A stretch of 64,000 nucleotides of DNA from Nemertoderma westbladi (lineage: Eukaryota > Xenacoelomorpha > Nemertodermatida > Nemertodermatidae): NCBI GenBank assembly GCA_032718475.1, contig JAUCBJ010008515.1:1-64000 (forward strand), read 5' to 3'. The notes under the pieces are model-generated. The model ran no database searches, was not told the origin of the DNA, and saw only the letters and a program-made list of their open reading frames with translations. Position 1 is the stretch's first letter, and every line of letters begins with the position of its first letter. The position numbers and the translations under genes were made by a program. Shown piece after piece: positions 42,235 through 52,500 of this stretch.

Positions 42235-43770
42235 CCTTATCCATCCAGCTCGTTCCTAATACCTATCCAATATTTCTTAATAGTTCCTGAACCTACCAAC
42301 TTTTTCCTGAACCTACCAACTCTTTCCTAATAGTCCTGAACGTACCAACTCTTTTCCAATAGTTCCTGAATATTCCAACTCTTTCCTAATAGTTCCGGAA
42401 CCTTCCAACTCTTTCCTAATAGTTCATTATCCATCCAGCTCGTTCATAATACATACCTATTCTTTCCTAATAGTTCCCGAACCTACCATCTCTTTCCTGA
42501 ATGTACCAACTCTTTCCTAATAGTTCCTGAACCTACCAACTCTTTCCTAATATTTCCTGAACCTACCAACTCTTTTCCAATAGTTCCTGAATATTCCAAC
42601 TCTTTCCTAATAGTTCATTATCCATCCAGCTCGTTCATAATACATACCTATTCTTTCCTAATAGTTCCTGAACCTACCAACTCTTTCCTAATAGTTCCTG
42701 AATCTGCCAACTCTTTCCTAATAGTTCCTGAGCCTACCAACTCTTTCCTAATAGTTCCTGAACCTACCAACTCTTTCCTAATAGTTCCTGAACCTACCAA
42801 CTCTTTCCTAATAGTTCCTGAATCTGCCAACTCTTTCCTAATAGTTCCTGAGCCTACCAACTCTTTCCTAATAGTTCCTGAACCTACCAACTCTTTCCTA
42901 ATAGTTCCTGAACCTACCAACTCTTTCCTAATAGTTCCTGAACCTACCAACTCTTTCCTAATATTTCCTGAACCTACCAACTCTTTCCTAATAGTTCCTG
43001 AACCTACCAACTCTTTCCTAATAGTTCCTGAACCTACCAACTCTTTCCTAATAGTTCCTGAACCTACCAACTCTTGCCTAATAGTTCCTGAATCTGCCAA
43101 CTCTTTCCTAATAGTTCCTGAGCCTACCAACTCTTTCCTAATAGTTCCTGAACCTACCAACTCTTTCCTAATAGTTCCTGAACCTAACAACTCTTTCCTA
43201 ATAGTACCTGAACCTACCAACTCTTTCCTAATAGTTCCTGAACCTACCAACTCTTTCCTAATAGTTCCTGAATATACCAACTCTTTCCTAATAGTTCCTG
43301 AACCTACCAACTCTTTCCTAATAGTTCCTGAACCTAACAACTCTTTCCTAATAGTACCTGAACCTACCAACTCTTTCCTAATAGTTCCTGAACCTACCAA
43401 CTCTTTCCTAATAGTTCCTGAACCTACCAACTCTTTCCTAATAGTTCCTGAACCTACCAACTCTTTCCTAATAGTTCCTGAACCTACCAACTCTTGCCTA
43501 ATAGTTCCTGAATCTGCCAACTCTTTCCTAATAGTTCCTGAGCCTACCAACTCTTTCCTAATAGTTCCTGAACCTACCAACTCTTTCCTAATAGTTCCTG
43601 AACCAAACAACTCTTTCCTAATAGTACCTGAACCTACCAACTCTTTTCTAATAGTTCCTGAACCTACCAACTCTTTCCTAATAGTTCCTGAATATACCAA
43701 CTCTTTCCTAATAGTTCCTGAACCTACCAACTCTTTCCTAATAGTTCCTGAACCTACCAACTCTTTCTAA
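42235..43770. repeat. 30-bp minisatellite, about 50 units
   Basis: The unit TAGTTCCTGAACCTACCAAC plus TCTTTCCTAA repeats with a constant 30-bp period from about 42650 to 43770; a more diverged and irregular part lies at 42235-42650. Variant units recur at 420-bp spacing (for example CTCTTGCCTA at 43071 and 43491, and AATATACC at about 43271 and 43691), so a 14-unit higher-order block has been duplicated. The minus strand is open for 370 codons (VGSGTIRKEL repeated) only because the period is a multiple of three and the unit lacks stops. I do not consider it a gene. Confidence 0.9.
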
Positions 43771-43964
43771 ATAGTTTGTGATCTGTTATTAATATAATAA
43801 AAATGGTCCAATTCGCGGTTCTTTCTCTTTCTCTCCCTCTCTATAGGGCCTATATATATATATAAATGAAATGTCTATTTGTTTGTATATTGGTGTGTGT
43901 TGTAGTCTATTGTAGTGCGGACGGGACGATATATTCATATTTTCAGCTTGTGAAAATGGTAGAA

Positions 43965-43979
43965 GGGGGGGGGGGGGGG
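43965..43979 (+). repeat. Poly-G tract (15 G)
   Basis: Uninterrupted G run shortly before the left target duplication of the Mutator-like MITE. Confidence 0.9.
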
Positions 43980-44044
43980 ATTTAGCCAATCTCTGGAGGG
44001 TTTGCAACCGTAGCCTCCTGCGTTCCTGGCTGTATTATTGAGGT

Positions 44045-45374
44045 GGGTAACAGACGTTTCGGTCTAAGAGGTTTTGGCCTAGGACATTTCGGTCCAATGA
44101 ATGAAATACAAGATTTGCTTGTCGGACGTTTTGGCCCATAAAGATTCACTTTACTCCCTTAAATAAGCTATTAATTAATAAGTTATTCAATATATTTGTT
44201 TTGTAGTTGTTACGTTCGTTACAAGAGGAGTTGTCAGTAGGAACTGCTCCGACACCTGTTTGAAAGTCATCAAGATCGAAGTTCTACATTATATTTATAA
44301 ATAATAACTAATGTAATATTATTATTATTTATTAATACAGTATAAATTTAAACCATACTGTAACTTAGAACAAAGATAACATATGCTGACAAATTAACTT
44401 TAGTATTATGATGATGGGGTTTCCCCCATAAAAAAAACATACGTATTTTAAAATGTGAGTCAATAAATAAAGTACATTAAAATACACCGAATTAAAATGA
44501 TTACTGTATTTTAATTTTGGTCTTAAAAATATAATAGATTAGAAATTTTCCATTAAAGGAGCATTGCTAATAATTATGAGACAGACTGGATGTCATATGG
44601 AATGAAATAAAATATATGCGTATTAAATTTAAATTTAGATGAAATATATGCGTATTAAATTTAAATTTAGATGAAATATATGCGTATTAAATTTAAATTT
44701 AGATGAAATATATGCGCATTAAAAGGACCAGAGTGGTGAAGTGAAATAAAATATGTATTAATAAAAGCATTATACGTCGTTATCTATGGGTATAAATCGA
44801 AATCATCTATCATCGAAGATGAGAGTTATTGTTTCAACAGATCATTAAGACATAGCTGCAATACACTGTCCAGCTACTGTAGAAGAATTATCAATTGAGT
44901 AATGTTGAAAGTATCTCCAAAATATATCGATCAGACGAGATTTAAGCCCTACATGGTTCGTGAGATTGATTCACTTTCGTAGTACTGTATACTAGCAATG
45001 TGGTACTCGAGAACAAAAGTTTTGTTCTGACTTGCATTTTTTCGGCCGCATAATATAATTGATGGCGAATTGTCTATGGAACCAGAGCTCCACTTCCCTA
45101 ATGTTTATTTTATTTTGAAATAAAAGTAAATTAAATAGCCATTTCATGCAAGATATTTTATTAAGTCTTTGTATGTTATTGTGAAATAATTATAATTTTA
45201 ATGAATAATTATTATTATATCAAACAAGTTGGCCTTTTCATTCAGTTAGTCATGGGCCGAAACGTCCGGGCCGAAACGTCCGGGCCGAAACGTCCGGGCC
45301 GAATTGTCCGGGCCGAAATGTCCGGGCCGAAACGTCCTGGACCGAAACGTCCTTGGCCGAAACGTCTGTATACC
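44045..45374. mobile_element. Mutator-like MITE, copy 1 (1330 bp)
   Basis: A 9-bp direct repeat TATTGAGGT flanks it (44036-44044 and 45375-45383). The ends are inverted: GGGTAACAGACGTTTCGG on the left and CCGAAACGTCTGTATACC on the right. Inside the right end, GGGCCGAAACGTCC is reiterated about seven times; the left end has three inverted relatives (GGACATTTCGGTCC type). A tandem repeat of about 33 bp (GAAATATATGCGTATTAAAT) lies at 44600-44720. There is no transposase. A 9-bp duplication fits Mutator-like elements (inference). Confidence 0.85.
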
Positions 45375-45383
45375 TATTGAGGT

Positions 45384-46110
45384 TTGGGCATTGAAGAAAC
45401 GGTAAACTTCAAAGAATTCCTTCCCAGTTGTACGTAACTGCTGTAGTAGTTCACAAAGATGATTGGTTTGGCTTGCATATTGCATAGACCCGACCCACCT
45501 AAACAGTAATATATTTTACAAATAGCCCCATGCTTTACATTACATAGGTTTTTATGTAGTGTCTTTCAGTTCAGGTAAAGCAAGGCCATCATACTGTTCC
45601 TACAATGTATAGCCAGCCCATAACTCCATACTGCTGATCTACATACAGTATTACACCAAGGTGATATACTCCCCCTCCCGCCTACATGGAGTGCGTCCTT
45701 AGGAAGGTTTACAGCAATAATATCTTGGGTATGATGGTATAGAGATGGAAGTTGTGAATGTGGATTCCGCTTGGGGTTATCGAGTTATGACGGTCCTTGT
45801 ATGTTTTATCGTAAGAACTATCAATATTAAATCTAAAAAAATGTATTTTTTAAATTTTACTCTTTTTATTTTCTTTGTCAAAAAATCTATGGTGCGCGGC
45901 ACCACGTGACCCTATTCTGGATCCGCGCCTGTGTATCGTTAACATTCATTCAGCCCTTCCCTTCCATATCGTTCAGCACTAACGTGAAAACCTGGTAGGC
46001 CTATTCTATTCTGGGGATAACTGCAAAGTGAAATATAACAACAGAACGTCTGGTATAGGCCTTCTTCACATGTACGTACACCCTACAGTACTTATAATTG
46101 ATTGTTGATT
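45384..46110. other. Non-coding between the two MITE copies
   Basis: At 45960-46070 GTGAAAACCTGGTA, GGGATAACTGCAAAGTGAAAT and GTCTGGTAT occur in the order also seen at 49755-49835, so a dispersed repeat is shared. No ORF was recognised. Confidence 0.45.
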
Positions 46111-46132
46111 AATTACTACTACTACTAGGTCG

Positions 46133-46888
46133 GGGTAACAGACGTTTCGGTCTAAGACGTTTTGGCCTAGGACGTTTCGGCCCAATGAATGAAATACAAG
46201 ATTTGCTTGTCGGACGTTTTGGCCCAAAGACTCACTTTACTCCCTTAAATAAGCTATTAATTAATAAGTTATTCAATATATTTATTTTGTAGTTTTTAAC
46301 GTTCGTTACAAGAGGAGTTGTCAGTAGGAACTGCTCCGACACCTGTATGAAAGTCGTCAAGATCGAAGTTCTACATTATATTTATAAATAATAACTAATG
46401 TAATATTATTATTATTATTATTTATTAATATAAATATACACCATTAACTTAGTAACTTAGTATTATGTATTACTTAAGTATTACTAAGTATTATGATGAT
46501 GGGGTTTCCCCCATAAAAAAAAACATACGTATTTTAAAATATGAGTCAATAAATAAAGTACATTAAATACACCGAATTAAAATTATTACTGTATTTTAAT
46601 TTTGGTCTTAAACATATAATAGATTAGAAATATTCCATTAAAGGAGCATTGCTAATAATTATGAGACAGACTGGATGTCATATGGAATGAGATAAAATAT
46701 ATGCGTATTAAATTTAAATTCAGATAAAATATATGCGTATTAAATTAAAATTTAGATGAAATATATGCGTATGGCCTTTTCATTCAGTTAGTCATGGGCC
46801 GAAACGTCCGGGCCGAATCGTCCGGGCCGAAATGTCCGGGCCAAAACGTCCTGGACCGAAACGTCCTAGGCCGAAACGTCTGTATACC
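46133..46888. mobile_element. Mutator-like MITE, copy 2 (756 bp)
   Basis: Flanked by the 9-bp repeat ACTAGGTCG (46124-46132 and 46889-46897). It has the same ends and the same internal order as copy 1 but is shorter: the middle part is missing and the right-end array has fewer units. It has inserted into the 3' tail of the LINE that continues at 46898-47497. Confidence 0.85.
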
Positions 46889-46897
46889 ACTAGGTCG

Positions 46898-47497
46898 AGC
46901 GAACTCGGACAGTGGAAATGAGATCCTTCCAGGCTTCCCGATTCTCCATAGTTGTCGCAATTTCGTTTCTCCCAAGTTCAGTATCCCTTTCAAGTTGATC
47001 TATATATGTTATGGCCGGTCGTCCACGACTATGCTTTCCATGAGTTGGTTGCCAGAGAAGTAGATCTGGTATGACCTCGTCTTTACTTCGCCAGCAGTGC
47101 CCACTGAATCTTAATCTGCGTTCACGGAGGGTGGTTGATATAGGTGGCATTGTACCATAAAGCTCGGCGTTTGTCATGTGTTGTCTCCAGCTGATGTTTA
47201 GGGCTGGCCTTAGTAGTCTTGTATTTATATGCAATCCAACCTCCTTGGCAGCCCTCTCCACTTTATTTAGTAGAAGCTGTGCATCTGCTAGCGTATTAGA
47301 GTGCAGGGCGATGTCATCCGAAAAGTCGGTGTCTGTGACTGTAGTTGTAGGATATCTACTACTTATGTGTTCTTCAAGTGAGAATCACAGATCTTCACCC
47401 TTTGTGGCCGTCCTCATTGCGTAATCCAGCACAATTACAAATAGTAATGGTGCTAATGTGTCACCTTGCAGTAAGTCACCATAACAGCACTTATGAC
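46898..47497 (-). pseudogene. LINE RT fragment, minus strand, with tail at 46108-46132
   Basis: On the minus strand from 47490: LLQGDTLAPLLF, then TDTDFSDDIALHS (the ADD box, here SDD), VGLHINTR, RLRFSGHCWRSKDEV, LLLWQPTHG and MENREAWKDL. It is related to, but clearly different from, copies A-C. The frame is broken near 47385. The coding end continues across the MITE into a (TAGTAG)n-type tail at about 46118-46132. The 5' side is cut by the 2.2-kb element starting at 47498. Confidence 0.8.
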
Positions 47498-49655
47498 CGT
47501 AACGGTTGTGACACAAACCTTAGGAATCATTATTATACAGTATAAATTAATTTATATCATGTATGATACCACTGCTGCAGTGGGATGTAATTATAATTGT
47601 ACTGTACTGCTGTAATCAGGTAGTACACATAATAACCAAAATATCAGCTTACAATACTACATAGAACAGTAGAACGTATGGCTGCTTACATATAATCTGC
47701 AAAATTTGAATAATTATGTTTATTTACTCTTGCACTTTTCATTTTAGCACCGAACATGGTAGGTGTATTCAACTGCGGAATTTAAAAAGCCTTCCATTGA
47801 AATCAGCGCACCAGAAAACCTGTATGTAATTGAAATATACACCACTCCTACAAGTCTAGTTGTTTTCACTAAATTGAAAAATGCTGGTTACTTGCACTTT
47901 TCATTTTAGCACCAAAAATGGTAGGTCAGTAGTTGTGTTCAACTGCGGAATTTAAAAAGCCTTCCATTGAAATCGGCGTACCAGAAAACCTGTATGTAAT
48001 TGAAATAAATACCATTCCTACAATTCTTATTATTTTCACTAATTTGAAAAATGCTGGTTACTTGCACTTTTCATTTTAGCACAAAAAATGGTAGGTCAGC
48101 AGTTGTGTTCAACTGCGGAATTTAAAAAGCCTTCCATTGAAATCGGCGTACCAGAAAACCTGTATGTAATTGAAATATACACCACTCCTACAAGTCTAGT
48201 TGTTTTCACTAAATTGAAAAATGCTGGTTACTTGCACTTTTCATTTTAGCACCAAAAATGGTAGGTCAGCAGTTGTGTTCAACTGCGGAATTTAAAAAGC
48301 CTTCCATTGAAATCGGCGTACCAGAAAACCTGAATGTATTTGAAATAAGCACCATTCCTACAATTCTTATTATTTTCACTAATTTGAAAAATGCTGGTTA
48401 CTTGCACTTTTCATTTTAGCACCAAAAATGGTAGGTCAGTAGTTGTGTTCAACTGCGGAATTTAAAAAGCCTTCCATTGAAATCGGCGTACCAGAAAACC
48501 TGTATGTAATTGAAATAAATACCATTCCTACAATTCTTATTATTTTCACTAATTTGAAAAATGCTGGTTACTTGCACTTTTCATTTTAGCACAAAAAATG
48601 GTAGGTGTGTTCAACTGCGGAATTTAAAAAGCCTTCCATTGAAATCAGCGCACCAGAAAACCTGTATGTAATTGAAATAAACACCATTCCTACAATTCTA
48701 CTTGTTTCAACGAATTTTAAAAATGCTGGTTACTGGCACTTTTCATTTTAGCACCAAAAATTGTACCTAGGTCAGTCTGTCAGTAGGTGCATTCAACTGC
48801 TGAATTTAAAAAGCCTACCATTGAAATCGGCGTACCAGAAAACCTATATGTAATTGAAATAAATACCATTCCTACAATTCTTATTATTTTCACTAATTTG
48901 AAAAATGCTGGTTACTTGCACTTTTCATTTTAGCACAAAAAATGGTAGGTGCATTCAACTGCTGAATTTAAAAAGCCTACCATTGAAATCGGCGTACCAG
49001 AAAACCTATATGTAATTGAAATAAATACCATTCCTACAATTCTAGTTGTTTTCACTAATTTGAAAAATACTTGTTACTTGCACTTTTCATTTTAGCACCA
49101 AAAATGGTAGATGTTTTCAATTACGGAATGTAAAAAGCCTTCCATTAAAATCAGCGTACAAGAAAACCTGCCTGATATCGATATCAATACCTAACTCTAA
49201 TACCTTACCATTTTTTGAAATTCAGATTTATGTGAAAATCGATAATGTCACAACCGTTACGAAACTATGTCACGACCGTTACGCTGGTTAATTGATTGCC
49301 ACATTCTCTAATGATACTATATTGCCATACTGTTAATTTCATTTTAAACTCTATCTATTAACATGTTAGTCTGACATAAGTAACGCTAAATAAGTACAGT
49401 AAATTCGATAGAAATTTATAATGTGTAGGAGTCTCTAAAAAAAAAAGCTTGTCCATTTCAGTCACGACCGTTACGCCAACTTTAAACTGGAATACAATCA
49501 ATAAAACGTAATGTATTCCAGTGCGGTTTCGATTTTATTAAAGGTCCATATCTTAGGATCATATCATAGTAATATATTTTCAATATCATTCTTCCATGTC
49601 TCCTTAGAATACTCATTAATACCGGAAAGCCATGCGGAATGTCACGACCGTTACG
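47498..49655. mobile_element. 2.2-kb element with GTCACGACCGTTACG motifs
   Basis: The 15-bp motif stands inverted at the left edge (47498-47512, CGTAACGGTTGTGAC) and four times in direct sense towards the right (49247, 49269, 49461 and 49641). The element therefore has an inverted-repeat layout with a subterminal array on one side. It interrupts a LINE just upstream of its LLQGD motif. Most of the interior is a 170-bp tandem repeat. No coding sequence and no clear target duplication were found, so the exact outer limits are uncertain. Confidence 0.6.
47725..49210 (+). repeat. 170-bp tandem repeat, nine units
   Basis: The marker CACTTTTCATTTTAGCAC recurs at 47733, 47895, 48065, 48235, 48405, 48575, 48737, 48919 and 49081, spacing 162-182 bp. 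Two unit types (ACTCCTACAAGTCTAG and ATTCCTACAATTCTTA) partly alternate. The unit shares words (ATTGAAATCAGCGC, AGAAAACCTG, GCTGGTTACTTG) with the piggyBac-like element at 24570-24670. Confidence 0.9.
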
Positions 49656-50406
49656 CTGGAATGGCTGTATAGAGCTTATTTATGTCTTATAACCTGCACA
49701 TATACTAATTCGTTTATTGTTTTGGTTATATTCAGCCCTTCTGTAACCTGTGTTTTTGGTGAAAACCTGGTATTCTTCACATAGGGGTAACTGCAAAGTG
49801 AAATAAAACGGCAGAAAGTCTGGTATTCTTCGCCCATGTGAAGAATACCAGGATTTCATTTTTCGGTCGATTTTTTATTGGTCGATATTTTTTATGAAAT
49901 TTATCTTTACTAAGTGTTTTATGTGCGTGCGCGATGTCCTTTATTTTTTGAGGGGGATGATCTATTGATCAGTCAGTAGGACGGTTAGTAAGAAGGTGAC
50001 GGATGTAACTGTGTAGTGTAAACAAGCCGCCGCGGTAACATATTCTCCTTTCCCTCAATTGGTAGGTAACAAAATCGTTTATTGTTTTGGTTAGAAAACC
50101 CTGTCTCGGTAACCTGCTCCTTTCCCTCAATTTGTAGGTAACAACGTCGTTTATTGTTTTGGTTAGAAATTACAGCCGCTGTAACCTGCTCTTTTCCTTC
50201 AATTGGAAGGTAATAAGTGTTTATAATTTCCCACATTCCCATCCACCTTCCCATACTCTTTAATAAATAGTAAAATTAATAAAATTCTTAAATTTCATAC
50301 ATATTTTAAATGTAATAGGCCTATATTAATAAGAATCATTACCGTACTTAATTAATAATATTAATTATAATTAATATAATTAACTTTAACTATTAATAAT
50401 GATAAC
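49656..50406. other. Non-coding with short dispersed repeats
   Basis: Three units of about 68 bp (TTTATTGTTTTGGTTA, then GTAACCTGCTC.TTTCC.TCAATT) lie at 50035-50220, related to 2070-2150, 41790-41840 and 49705-49760. A possible hairpin, CTGGTATTCTTC and GAAGAATACCAG, lies at 49821-49852. The minus-strand ORF at 49985-50254 is a translation of the repeat. Confidence 0.5.
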
Positions 50407-50429
50407 TACACTGTAAAAAATAAATAGCC

Positions 50430-50765
50430 TTTTCACCATAAAAAGGTCGCGTATAGCCCTGCTGCACCTCATTTATGGTAAAAGGTATTAAACAAATTAA
50501 TGCAAAGGCCATAAATAATATATGGCAAAAGCTGGTTTATTTCTTGTGATTCACCATAAAATATTTACGGCAAAATAGGAGCTGCTCTGCTAGGCTCTGC
50601 TCTATAGGCGGTAAACCTCTATAATAAAGTTATGGCGAAAATCTGTGGATTTCCTGGTTCGCCATAAAATAATTATGGTGAAATTGACCCTGCTGTCTTT
50701 AGTTCACCATGGAACATGTTATGGCTAAAATACGTTTATATCTGGTGATTCACCATGTACATGCT
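50430..50765. promoter_or_regulatory. Left palindromic subterminal repeats
   Basis: Five or so imperfect palindromes, such as GATTCACCATAAAATATTTA followed by CGGCAAAAT (50545) and GGTTCGCCATAAAATAATTA followed by TGGTGAAAT (50657), are spaced about 40-90 bp. Similar units lie at 55215-55345 near the right end. They probably serve as transposase or host-factor binding sites (inference). Confidence 0.55.
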
Positions 50766-51539
50766 ATGATTTTTGCTATGGGGGTATTCCTGGTCACTGA
50801 TTTCATTTCGAGGTCAGTTTTCACTTTTAGTGAAATCTAGTTTTTCTGTATGTCTCTCTGTCGGTCTTTCGGACTATCCGACAATCTATCCGTCGAATAT
50901 GAAGGTTACACCATCGAGGTAAAAGTTTAGTTATAGGGGTTTTCCTGTTCGCAGAATTCATTTCTATTGTCAGTTTTATCGTTTGATGATTTCCAAATTG
51001 TCTGTTTGGCTGTCTGTTATATTTTGACGGACAGACATACAAAAAGAAACGACAAGGCCAAATTTGAATACTGACATCAGAAATGAAGTTACCGACCAAG
51101 AAAACCCACATAGGAATTTTTTTTAGACAGATAGTATTCTTTTTATTGACGGGCAGACCGACAGTCCATCGGATAGAGAACCATTTCGAGAAGTATGACA
51201 GATCTTGCTAAACCGTTTTCAAATTTGGAATCTTGATATAAATCTGCTCTAGATGAAATATGGAAAACTTTTTTAAAACTAAATAAACTAATATTGCAAT
51301 TCATTGTTACACAAATTGACAAATAACATAGTAAACAATGACATGACAAATAACGTGTTAGTTAACAAATATTGCAAAACATTGTTATTTCATGACTAAT
51401 ATTGAAAAACATTGTTCCTAATTCGCCCAGCCTGAGAGTTTTTTATTACTTTATGGCCAGTTATCAAACTTGCAATAAACTAAAAAAAAAAACCATTTGG
51501 GAAAACGAAATTAAAAGCATAAATAAGGCCTAAAGTAAA
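50766..51539. other. Non-coding part of the pogo-like element
   Basis: GATTTCATTTC..GTCAGTTTT words occur at 50797 and 50955 and inverted at about 51070. The same words recur at 56795-56970 outside the element. The rest is AT-rich. Confidence 0.45.
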
Positions 51540-52500
51540 TAAAATAACGTAGTCAAAGCTTTTCACAGATTCAATACCCCACTTGGTTAGTATTGCCCGC
51601 CAAGCTGTCTTCAGAGGTCTGAAAAAGGCCACATCCAAGGGTTGTAGTATGTGAGTGGCATTAGGAACAAGAGGAATATAACTAATATTATTTGATTCGC
51701 AGCTAAGAACAACTTTAATAGAGAGGTGGCTAGACAGATTATCACCAATAAGAATTTTTTCCCATTCAGTTTATTGGCAGCTGGTAGAAATACCTCGAAG
51801 TACATCGAAACCTCGAACCATCCTGATTCTGTTGCATCGTAAATTGTGCCGGATGGCCCCCCTATTCCCCACTCCGGATCGTATCTTCCAGCTTTATATA
51901 TCACCATAAGAGGCAATAAATTACCATCCGCTGACCCACTGAACATAAGAGAGACCACCTGTTTTGATTTTGAGATAATACGCTCCACACGTTTCAAACC
52001 ACGCTTGCAGATAACCCTTTTGTCCCCAGGCTGCTGGGCTGGTTGCTCACATTGGTTTCATCAAAATTGAAAATGTTAGATGGTGGAATCACATCTGTTA
52101 CTTCAGCTTCGTAATTGTTAAAGAAGGCATTAAGTTGCTTCTCGCCAACCTCTGCCCTTGCGGGAGTAACATTTTCTGCGATGTGTTTGGTTAGCTTGTG
52201 TCTAACAAGGAACATTTCAAGCCAATCGCGTCCTGGAAGGTTTGTCTCGGGTCATGCTTGAGTCCTTGCTGAGTTAAATTATTTCACTACTTTCCCTGCA
52301 ATATTTAGCATGTTTTGGACCATCATACAGACTTCAATCCCTTCAATTGGTTTTCTCCAACGAGCTAAGATATTTATGGCCTGTACAACTTTCACTTCCA
52401 CTTCATTAGTCATTGCTGTAGGATGACCAGCCAATCCCTCGTGGTGCTTATTAATTCTATTCCACAGTGTCCCATAGCGTATTTTCAGCTTTTTACTTAC
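51540..52500 (-). pseudogene. pogo-type DDE transposase, broken
   Basis: Minus strand from 52500: KKLKIRYGTLWNRINKHH (end of a DNA-binding HTH), NEVEVKVVQAINILARW, LPGRDWLEMFLVRHKL, then the catalytic domain with IFNFDETNVS (first Asp), SLMFSGSADGNLLPLMVIYK, SGWFEVSMYFEVFL, GDNLSSHLS (second Asp) and ILQPLDVAFFRPLKTAWR (third Asp). All three acidic residues are present in the DDD pattern of pogo/Tigger transposases. Frame changes lie near 52290, 52030 and 51745. The N-terminal DNA-binding part is cut off by the retroelement insertion at about 52500, and I could not find it on the other side. Confidence 0.8.

Noticed and set aside
42648-43760. 370-codon minus-strand ORF of ten-residue repeats
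   Set aside because: It is the translation of a 30-bp minisatellite. The period keeps the frame open by arithmetic, there is no non-repeat sequence, and the left part of the same array is not open.
42235-43770. Possible CRISPR array (regular 30-bp repeats)
   Set aside because: Units are contiguous without spacers, the context is eukaryotic, and there are no cas genes.
49985-50254. 89-codon minus-strand ORF with YLPIEGKEQVT repeats
   Set aside because: Three units of a 68-bp dispersed repeat; no sign of a protein family.
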